A stretch of DNA of 8,881 nucleotides from Verrucomicrobiota bacterium (lineage in GTDB: Bacteria; Verrucomicrobiota; Kiritimatiellia; CAIQIC01; Lenti-01): assembly GCA_022709625.1 (NCBI GenBank), contig JAKLIL010000058.1, forward strand, positions 1 through 8,881, read 5' to 3'. Shown in pieces: positions 1 through 5,361 of this stretch (positions are counted from its first letter, which is position 1; every line of letters starts with the position of its first letter). The translations under genes and the position numbers were made by a program. The notes beneath the pieces are model-generated. The model worked only from the letters and a program-made list of their open reading frames with translations, was not told the origin of the DNA and did no database searches.

Positions 1-86
1 ACGTCGTAGGAATCCTTGAACAGGAACCGCAGGCTTTCCCGCGGTCCCCGTTCGTCGTCGATTACCAGCAACCGGTCCCGGTCCAT
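1..86 (-). CDS. Response regulator, N-terminal fragment (cut by window edge)
   Basis: Only the first 28 codons are inside the window; the gene continues beyond the left edge. The translation begins MDRDRLLVIDDERGPRESL and goes on with RFLFKDSYD. This is the first beta strand and helix of a CheY-like receiver domain, with the acidic pair D10/D11 that binds Mg2+ for phosphorylation. The output domain is not visible, so it could be an NtrC-type, Fis-type or other regulator. The ATG at 86 is chosen because it gives the expected 5-9 residue lead into the LLVIDDE strand; no clear Shine-Dalgarno precedes it. It starts 10 nt after the stop of the FadL-like gene on the same strand, so the two are probably co-transcribed. 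The fragment resembles the complete regulator at 7340-7933 (DSLRFVFRGLYDV there, ESLRFLFKDSYD here), so the two may be paralogues. Confidence 0.8.
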   Translation of the reverse strand, partial: MDRDRLLVIDDERGPRESLRFLFKDSYD

Positions 87-96
87 GGGGACGAGG

Positions 97-1320
97 CTAG
101 AATTTATAGCCGTACGACAGGCTCAGCAGCTGCGAATCGTAGTCGTAGCGGCCCGCGGGGCTGTTTTGGGAATCTTGGATCGTGCGGCCGTTGAAGAGGC
201 CGTAGGCGTAGCCGAGGTCGATGGCGTGCGCGCCCTTGGCGTAGCCAAGGCCAAGGGAAAGCACCTGCTGGTCTTCATCCGGGCCGAGCGGGCTGTAGGT
301 GCTGTCGGGGGTGGGATTTTGCACGTGCATGAATCCGGCGCGCAGCGTCCAACCCGGCACGAAGTTCCATTCGGCCCCGCAGCCGGCCGTCCAGGTGTCG
401 TCCAGGTCCTGGGGCGTGACGGTGGTTTGGCCGCGGGCGTCGGTGATGGCGAGTTCCTGGTAGCGGGAGAACTCCAGCCATTCGGCGTCGGCTTCGATCC
501 GGAACGTGTCGGTCAATTCGATCCCGTAGGCCAGAGCCACGATGGTGGGATAATCGATGGTGCCTTCGGCGCCGAGGCTGCCGGCGTAGTCGATGCGGTT
601 TTTTCCCGAATAGTCGATGGAGAAGGGCGAGCGCACGGTGGCCACGAGCCGCTGGTTTTCGGTCGGCTTCCAGGCGATGGCGGCATTGGCGCCGAGGGCT
701 TGGCCATCGGCGGTCAACTTGGAGCGCGCACCGGCCGGGAGGCCGAGCGCGTCGGCAACCGGACCGGAAAAGATCTGCCGTTGTTCCACCTCGCCCACAT
801 AGATGTCGGCGCCGATGCTGACGCTGAGGGTGTCGGTGAGTTTCAGGGCGAGATTGGGGGTCGCGTCCATGACCGTCATGTGGCCGGAGTAGGGGACGTT
901 GTTTTGGGCAAAGAAGCCGTCGGCGCCCCAATCCACAGATCGGCCGAAGGGGACGTAGGTGGCGATGCCAAGGGCCGCCTTGCCTTTCCGGATCGGTGCC
1001 GCCGCGGAGAACCCGGGGACGTAGAAGTAGGGATCGGTTGTCCGGTCGGTGGGGCCGGCCGCGGATTTGAATTCGTTCTTGCCGTAGCCGCCGAGCAGGT
1101 TGAACTGGACCATCGGTTCTTCGAGACCCACCAGGTTGGCGGGGTTGTGGATGGTGGCGTTGGCGTCCTCGGCGAAGGCCCGATGTCCGCCGAACGCGCC
1201 GATGGCGACGGCCCCTTCCGGGGGATTGCGGTAGCCGTCGGCCAGCAGGAGCGAGGGAACGAGGAGCGCGGTGCAGAAGCCGGCTGTCCAGATGCCGGCC
1301 AAACGGGAATTTAGGATCAT
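97..1320 (-). CDS. FadL/OmpP1/TodX-family outer-membrane transport protein
   Basis: A 407-residue outer-membrane beta-barrel protein of the family that moves long-chain fatty acids, aromatic hydrocarbons or other hydrophobic compounds across the outer membrane. Residues 1-27 form a signal peptide with a hydrophobic core, with likely cleavage after LLLA. Residues 48-64 carry the FadL N-terminal hatch signature (AFAEDANATIHNPANLV; the NPA motif is N59-A61). The rest alternates polar and aromatic residues as in barrel strands. It ends SYGYKF, with the terminal Phe typical of substrates of the Bam assembly machinery. The length is normal for the family (about 400-450 residues). An upstream in-frame ATG at 1362 would add 14 residues, but the ATG at 1320 is preferred: it has GGAGG 7 nt upstream and opens directly into the signal peptide. 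The substrate cannot be told from sequence. The gene is divergent from the ketosynthase-kinase operon, and a response regulator gene follows its stop. Confidence 0.9.
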   Translation of the reverse strand: MILNSRLAGIWTAGFCTALLVPSLLLADGYRNPPEGAVAIGAFGGHRAFAEDANATIHNPANLVGLEEPMVQFNLLGGYGKNEFKSAAGPTDRTTDPYFYVPGFSAAAPIRKGKAALGIATYVPFGRSVDWGADGFFAQNNVPYSGHMTVMDATPNLALKLTDTLSVSIGADIYVGEVEQRQIFSGPVADALGLPAGARSKLTADGQALGANAAIAWKPTENQRLVATVRSPFSIDYSGKNRIDYAGSLGAEGTIDYPTIVALAYGIELTDTFRIEADAEWLEFSRYQELAITDARGQTTVTPQDLDDTWTAGCGAEWNFVPGWTLRAGFMHVQNPTPDSTYSPLGPDEDQQVLSLGLGYAKGAHAIDLGYAYGLFNGRTIQDSQNSPAGRYDYDSQLLSLSYGYKF

Positions 1321-1327
1321 GCTTGTA

Positions 1328-1332
1328 CCTCC
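1328..1332 (-). promoter_or_regulatory. Shine-Dalgarno site of the FadL-like gene
   Basis: The minus strand reads TTGGAGGTACAAGCATG. GGAGG lies 7 nt before the ATG at 1320 and decides the start in favour of the 407-residue form over the longer in-frame reading from 1362. Confidence 0.8.
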
Positions 1333-1470
1333 AATGGCTTCTTTATCAAAAACCAAAAACACTTAGGTAACGACTTGCGCCATCTGTAACCTTAATAAAC
1401 TCCAAAACGCATTTCCACACAAAAAACTGACAATTTTTTGAATGAGGCCATCGGAAACGGGCCAACTGGC

Positions 1471-1584
1471 CAATTTTCGTCCGCACGTTTATGGACATTC
1501 GAAGGCCCGCCAGATGTTCTGTATGGCAAGTCGTGTCCAGCCATGAGAAAACGGGAAAATTGATATGTACAAATATGTGCGGAC
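1471..1584 (+). repeat. Two interleaved 8-bp inverted repeats (A-B-A'-B' order)
   Basis: CAATTTTC (1471-1478) is directly followed by GTCCGCAC (1479-1486). Their exact reverse complements occur downstream as GAAAATTG (1555-1562) and GTGCGGAC (1577-1584). The order A-B-A'-B' cannot form one simple hairpin; in RNA it would give a pseudoknot or two mutually exclusive pairings. The first arm sits next to the short GGCC-AACT-GGCC hairpin at 1460-1471. One such 8-bp pair is expected by chance in a region of this size, so only the contiguity of A and B makes it notable. Confidence 0.3.
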
Positions 1585-1594
1585 TTGGTATTTT
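1566..1594 (+). promoter_or_regulatory. Candidate sigma70-type promoter of the ketosynthase operon
   Basis: TGTACA (1566-1571) and TATTTT (1589-1594) are separated by 17 nt, and the -10 is preceded by TG plus one base (1586-1588) as in extended -10 promoters. Four of six bases match consensus in each hexamer. It would give a leader of roughly 40 nt before the GTG at 1640. A transcription start has not been shown, and other placements in the AT-rich region are possible. Confidence 0.25.
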
Positions 1595-1609
1595 CCACAG
1601 TTATGAACA
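1591..1609 (+). promoter_or_regulatory. DnaA-box-like pair
   Basis: TTTTCCACA (1591-1599) fits the DnaA consensus TTWTNCACA. One base later TTATGAACA (1601-1609) differs from it at one position. Another near match, ATTTCCACA, lies at 1411-1419. The pair overlaps the candidate -10 of the ketosynthase operon and is 30-50 nt from its start codon. There are no origin-type genes or AT-rich 13-mers nearby, so a regulatory site or chance is more likely than a replication origin. Confidence 0.2.
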
Positions 1610-1629
1610 ACTCCTTTGTCGTAGCAGAC

Positions 1630-1634
1630 AGGAG
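1630..1634 (+). promoter_or_regulatory. Shine-Dalgarno site fixing the GTG start of the ketosynthase
   Basis: AGGAG lies 5 nt before the GTG at 1640 (acaggagatagagtg). This supports a GTG start exactly where KAS homology (SKVVVTGMGVV) begins. Confidence 0.75.
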
Positions 1635-1639
1635 ATAGA

Positions 1640-2875
1640 GTGGAACTTCCGAGTAAAGTCGTGGTCACCGGGATGGGGGTAGTGGCACCCAACGGGATCG
1701 GGCTGGACGCGTTCTGGTCATCCTTGTTGACGGGTAAAAGCGGGGTCGGCCCCATCAGCCATTTCGACGCCGCGGGATATTCCGTAAGAATCGCGGGGGA
1801 GGTAAAAGGCTTTCGTCTGCGGGATTTCATCCCGGACGCCAAGCCGCACCGGATGTCCCGGCAAACGCAATTGGCGGTGGCGGCGTGCAAGATGGCGATC
1901 GACCATGCGGGCCTGACGCCGGAGTGGTTGCGCCAGCGTGGGCCGCTGCGCCTGGTCTTGGGCATATCCAGCAGCGGAGCCGACGTCATCGAGGCGGCCA
2001 AAGCCACCATCATGACCCGGGGGCCCGGGCGGGTGAAATTCATGGTTGGGGCCAGCCAGCCCAGCGCGACCGCGGCGAACATCGTCGAACATTACGGGGT
2101 GCAAGCCTCGGTCACGACGATTTCCAACGCCTGCCCTTCGGGCCTGGACGCCTTGGAGGTCGCCACCAAGGAAATCCAGGCGGGCCGCGCGGATTGCATC
2201 GTGGTCGGGGGCGCGGATTCGCCCTTGAATACCACCGGCGTGGCGGGATTCGCCCGTACCGGGGTGCTGTCGACCTGCACGGAGATGCCGCCCGAGCAAG
2301 TCAGCCGGCCGTTCGACCGGCGGCGCACCGGCGTCGTGCTGGCGGAAGGCGCGGGATTCCTGGTCCTCGAGCGGCTGGATTCGGCGTTGGCGCGGGGCGC
2401 ACAGCCGCTGCTGGAAATCCTCTGCGCAGTATCGATGCTGGATGCGCCGGGCGCGGAAACCGCGACGGGCCTGCTCGACACCATGAAACTGGCCCTGCAA
2501 AACGCCGCGCTCTATCCCGAACAAGTCGGGTACGTTTGCGCGAACGCGCTCAGCCACCGCACGACGGATGCGACCGAGGCCCGCGTGATCCGGACGTTGT
2601 TCCGCGAGGCCTACCGGCGCCTCCCGGTCAGTTCGATCCGCGGCGTGATGGGCCACCCGCTGGCCCCCGCCGGCATTTTCCAGACCGTGGCCTGCGCGCT
2701 GGCCATGCGGCACGGGTTGATTCCGCCGACCGCCAACCTGACCGACCCGGATCCCGCCTGCGAACTCGACCACGTCGTGGGTGCGCCCCGCCGGGCCGCC
2801 GTCGAGATCGCCATGGTGAATGCCCATGGCCAGCGGGGGGAAAACACCACCCTTTTGGCGAGAAAAGCGCCGTGA
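1640..2875 (+). CDS. Atypical beta-ketoacyl-ACP synthase (FabF-like condensing enzyme)
   Basis: A 411-residue protein of the KAS I/II thiolase-fold family, which condenses an acyl thioester with malonyl-ACP. It begins KVVVTGMGVVAPNGIG, as FabF proteins do. The nucleophile is C165 in SNACPSGLDAL, the PFDRRRTGVVLAEGAG segment (224-239) is standard, and H339 in VMGHPLAPAG matches the second catalytic His. Departures from FabF are as follows. The first catalytic-His motif (NAHGT) is replaced by NALSHRTTD (302-310), leaving only a displaced H306. The Lys before GH is R334. The C-terminal NSFGFGG loop with the gating Phe reads NAHGQRG (394-400). Retained Cys argues against a chain-length factor, but the enzyme may act on an unusual substrate, decarboxylate poorly or have a non-synthetic role. 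It is the first gene of the operon, and its TGA overlaps the GTG of the next gene. No acyl carrier protein or other fatty-acid synthesis gene is in the window. Family membership is firm; activity is uncertain. Confidence 0.88.
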   Translation: MELPSKVVVTGMGVVAPNGIGLDAFWSSLLTGKSGVGPISHFDAAGYSVRIAGEVKGFRLRDFIPDAKPHRMSRQTQLAVAACKMAIDHAGLTPEWLRQRGPLRLVLGISSSGADVIEAAKATIMTRGPGRVKFMVGASQPSATAANIVEHYGVQASVTTISNACPSGLDALEVATKEIQAGRADCIVVGGADSPLNTTGVAGFARTGVLSTCTEMPPEQVSRPFDRRRTGVVLAEGAGFLVLERLDSALARGAQPLLEILCAVSMLDAPGAETATGLLDTMKLALQNAALYPEQVGYVCANALSHRTTDATEARVIRTLFREAYRRLPVSSIRGVMGHPLAPAGIFQTVACALAMRHGLIPPTANLTDPDPACELDHVVGAPRRAAVEIAMVNAHGQRGENTTLLARKAP

Positions 2876-5361
2876 ACCTCTTCCAGGCCATCATTGTCCT
2901 GGCCTTGGTCGGCAACGCCACGCTGGGGCTGCTAGTGTTGTCCTCCAACCCGCGGCGGGCCGTCAACCGCGCGTTTTTCTTCATCGTGGCGCTGATGACG
3001 TTTTGGCTGGCGTCGATGTTCGCGGTCACCGTGGCGTTCCGCGATTCCGCCACGCGTTTTTTCGTTTGCCTGACTTCGGCTTTCGCCGGATTCCTGCCGC
3101 TGGGCGCGATCGTGCTCCAGGCCGCGATCGTCAAGCCCGACATCACGCTCGTCCAGGTCTTTCTGAAATCGCGCCGCTGGCTCGGGGCGGCGCTGGCGGC
3201 CACGGCCCTGTGCCTCTCGCCGGTCTTCGTGGTTTCCAGCCGGGCGCTCCCCGGCAAATTGCTGCCCGAGACCGTGTACGGGTGGGGTTTTCCGGTGTAC
3301 GCGACCTATTTGGCCGGGGCGATCGCGCTGATGGCTCTGGGGTTTTGGAACACCGCCAAAACGCGCACGGGAGTCCAGAAAACCGAGATCCATTTTCTCC
3401 AAATCGGATGCGTATTCAGCTTGAGTCTCGGCATTGCGCTGGCGGTTCTCGGCGAGGTGCTCCACAACCGGGACATCCCCCAGTTCGTGCCCATCGCAGC
3501 ATTGGTTTTCGACGCTTTCGTCGGCTACGGAATCGCCACGCGGCGCATCCTGTCGGCCTCCGCGGTCTTGCAGCGCGTGATCGCCTACGGGCTGATGACG
3601 GGCTATCTGGCGGCGCTCTACGTGGCGGCGTTGTGGCTGGGGCGCCAGGCGTTTGGGTGGCTGCTGGCGGATCCCGCCGATCTGGCCCACTTGCTGGCGG
3701 CGCTGGCGGTGGCGTTTTCGGTCTCGCCCGCGCACGGCGCCATGCAGGCGGTGGCGCACCGCCTGTTTGCCACGGCCCACCCTCTGAACGTGAACGCCCT
3801 GCTCGAACAGGCAGGCGCGATGGCCCGGGAAGTCTCCACGGAAACCAACCTGATGGCGCATTTCGCGGATTTGGTCGCCGACGGTTTCGGCGCCACGCGG
3901 ATCGTGCTCCTGCGGCCGTTGGAGGCGGACGCGTTCGTCCCGGCCTATCCCGAGCCGCTGGGCGGCAAACCGATCCGATTGCGGGCCGGCGGCGCGATCG
4001 CGGAGTTGCTGGCGCGCGACCGCGCGGCCTTGACGGTAGACACGCTGCACCGCATGCGCTCCACCCCGACAGTGGCAGAAGCGCGGGAAACGATGAAGGA
4101 AATCGGGGCGGCCGTCGCCGTGGGCAGCTTCATGCGCACCGAGATGAAGGCGATCCTGCTGCTCTTTTCCAAGAAGTCCGGCCGCATCTACGACCTCCGC
4201 GACCAGCGGACCCTGCAGTTGCTCTGCGACCAGTTCGCCGTGGCGCTGGAAAACGCCAACCTCTACACCGCCGTCCAGAACAGCAAAATCTACAACGACA
4301 TCCTGCTGGATTCCCTGACCAGCGGCATCGTGGCGGTCGATTCCGGCCGGCGGGTGACGGTGTTCAACCAGCGCGCGCAGGGCCTGACGGGCCTGCCCGA
4401 ATCGAGCGTGGTCAACCAGCCGATGACGGCGCTGCCGGAGCCGCTGTGCCGGGCGCTGGAGTCGATTCTGGCGTCGCAGCGCGGATTCCGCGACACGGAG
4501 CTGAGCATCCGGCGGGGGCACGAGACGGTGCCCATCCGGGCCAGCGGGGCGTTGTTCCATAGCCACACCGGCAAGCCGCTGGGGGCCCTGGTGGCGTTCG
4601 ACGACCTGACGCTCTTCAAGAAAATGGAGGAGCAGATCCGGCGCTCCGACCGGCTGTCGAGCATCGGCACCCTCAGCGCCGGGATGGCGCACGAAATCAA
4701 GAATCCGCTGGTCACCATCAAGACGTTCGCGAAACTGCTGCCCCAGCGCCACCACGAGGCCGACTTCCGCGACACCTTCCACGAGCTGGTCGGACAGGAA
4801 GTCACGCGCATCGACACCATCGTCAACCGCCTGCTCAATTTCGCCCGGCCGGCGCCGCCCGTGCTCAAGCCCGTCTCGCTGCACGGCGTCCTCGAGAATT
4901 CGCTGCATCTGGTGGGGCCGCAACTGTACCAGAGCGGCATCGAGCTGGATCTGCATCTGGACGCTCCGCGGGATCTCATCGACGCCGACGCCGAACAGCT
5001 CAACCAGACCTTCGTCAATTTCTTCCTCAACGCCATCCAGGCCATGAAACGGCCGGGGATGTTGACCGTGCGCACGGCGCTCGCCGGCCCGCCGCCGGAA
5101 GCGGCCCGCCTGGCCGGCCTGCCGGACGGCGAACGCATCCAGGTGGACGTGCAGGACACCGGGTGCGGCATCGCCGCGGAAAACCTCGACAAGATCTTCG
5201 ATCCGTTTTTCACCACCAAGGAACACGGCGTCGGGCTGGGCCTGTCGGTGTCGCACGGCATCGTCCGGGAGCACGGCGGCACGATCGAGGTGGAAAGCCG
5301 GAAGGGGCAAGGCACGGTCTTCCACGTGCAGTTTCCGCTGCGAAGGGCGGTGGCCGCATGA
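2872..5361 (+). CDS. Membrane sensor histidine kinase (HK1: multi-TM, GAF, PAS, HisKA, HATPase)
   Basis: An 829-residue sensor kinase. Residues 1-285 hold about eight or nine hydrophobic helices (roughly 3-23, 33-53, 65-86, 103-122, 141-159, 175-196, 203-222, 235-257, perhaps 270-285), resembling the 7TM-type N-terminal sensor regions of some kinases. A GAF-like domain follows at about 305-465 and a PAS domain at about 475-585. The DHp helix has phospho-acceptor H607 in GMAHEIKNPL. The ATPase domain has N720 (FLNAIQAM), G1 box DTGCGI (762-767), F box FDPFFTTKE and G2 box GVGLGL (786-791), so the kinase looks intact and NtrB-like. The start is the GTG at 2872, which overlaps the ketosynthase stop and opens at the first membrane helix. 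The open frame extends upstream through the ketosynthase, but that part is not protein-like. There is no strong Shine-Dalgarno, consistent with coupling. The layout recalls PrsK of exosortase systems, but no PEP-CTERM genes are visible. The ligand is unknown; a membrane-embedded or lipid signal is an inference. Confidence 0.9.
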   Translation: MNLFQAIIVLALVGNATLGLLVLSSNPRRAVNRAFFFIVALMTFWLASMFAVTVAFRDSATRFFVCLTSAFAGFLPLGAIVLQAAIVKPDITLVQVFLKSRRWLGAALAATALCLSPVFVVSSRALPGKLLPETVYGWGFPVYATYLAGAIALMALGFWNTAKTRTGVQKTEIHFLQIGCVFSLSLGIALAVLGEVLHNRDIPQFVPIAALVFDAFVGYGIATRRILSASAVLQRVIAYGLMTGYLAALYVAALWLGRQAFGWLLADPADLAHLLAALAVAFSVSPAHGAMQAVAHRLFATAHPLNVNALLEQAGAMAREVSTETNLMAHFADLVADGFGATRIVLLRPLEADAFVPAYPEPLGGKPIRLRAGGAIAELLARDRAALTVDTLHRMRSTPTVAEARETMKEIGAAVAVGSFMRTEMKAILLLFSKKSGRIYDLRDQRTLQLLCDQFAVALENANLYTAVQNSKIYNDILLDSLTSGIVAVDSGRRVTVFNQRAQGLTGLPESSVVNQPMTALPEPLCRALESILASQRGFRDTELSIRRGHETVPIRASGALFHSHTGKPLGALVAFDDLTLFKKMEEQIRRSDRLSSIGTLSAGMAHEIKNPLVTIKTFAKLLPQRHHEADFRDTFHELVGQEVTRIDTIVNRLLNFARPAPPVLKPVSLHGVLENSLHLVGPQLYQSGIELDLHLDAPRDLIDADAEQLNQTFVNFFLNAIQAMKRPGMLTVRTALAGPPPEAARLAGLPDGERIQVDVQDTGCGIAAENLDKIFDPFFTTKEHGVGLGLSVSHGIVREHGGTIEVESRKGQGTVFHVQFPLRRAVAA

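Larger units (their letters stand above)
1321..1639. promoter_or_regulatory. Divergent intergenic promoter region
   Basis: About 320 bp without a convincing gene, visibly richer in A/T than its surroundings, between two divergent genes; promoters for both directions must lie here. Weak candidates follow. For the ketosynthase operon, an extended -10 TGGTATTTT (1586-1594) has TGTACA (1566-1571) 17 nt upstream of TATTTT. For the FadL-like gene, minus-strand TTGTGT (1417-1422) and TTTATT (1394-1399) are spaced by 17 nt. No -24/-12 sigma54 pattern was found on either strand. The region also holds an imperfect palindrome ATATGTACAAAT (1563-1574) over the plus-strand -35 candidate, a GGCC-AACT-GGCC hairpin (1460-1471), two pairs of 8-bp inverted repeats and DnaA-box-like words, listed separately. 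The boxes are by eye and matches are poor; the region call is firmer than any single box. Confidence 0.6.

Noticed and set aside
16..1314. 432-codon plus-strand open frame opposite the FadL-like gene
   Set aside because: It is the antisense shadow of a well-supported gene with a signal peptide, hatch motif and terminal Phe. Its translation is Gly/Val/Ala-rich with no recognisable domain.
1591..1609. Replication origin
   Set aside because: Only one exact and one near DnaA-box match lie together, with no cluster of boxes and no dnaA, dnaN or gidA-type neighbours.
1392..1610. 72-codon minus-strand frame in the intergenic region
   Set aside because: It starts from TTG with a GGAG directly abutting the start, has no recognisable motif, and lies across both promoter candidates. 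A small gene cannot be excluded but is not supported.
1321..1639. Sigma54 (-24/-12) promoter
   Set aside because: No GG and GC doublets at the required 10-nt spacing in a fitting context were found on either strand, and the operon's regulator lacks the AAA+ domain needed to activate sigma54.
1491..1682. 63-codon plus-strand frame entering the ketosynthase start
   Set aside because: It overlaps the well-supported ketosynthase start in another frame, has no ribosome site and no motif.
1885..2871. Upstream extension of the HK1 frame through the ketosynthase
   Set aside because: The extension is Gly/Arg/Pro-rich and not protein-like. The kinase begins sensibly at GTG 2872 with a membrane helix and the GTGA overlap.
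1640..2875. Reading the ketosynthase as a chain-length factor (KSbeta)
   Set aside because: The nucleophilic Cys165 is present in a normal motif, whereas chain-length factors lack it. There is also no partner KSalpha or ACP nearby.
2932..5325. 797-codon minus-strand open frame opposite HK1
   Set aside because: Antisense shadow with His/Arg/Gln/Gly-rich translation and no motifs.
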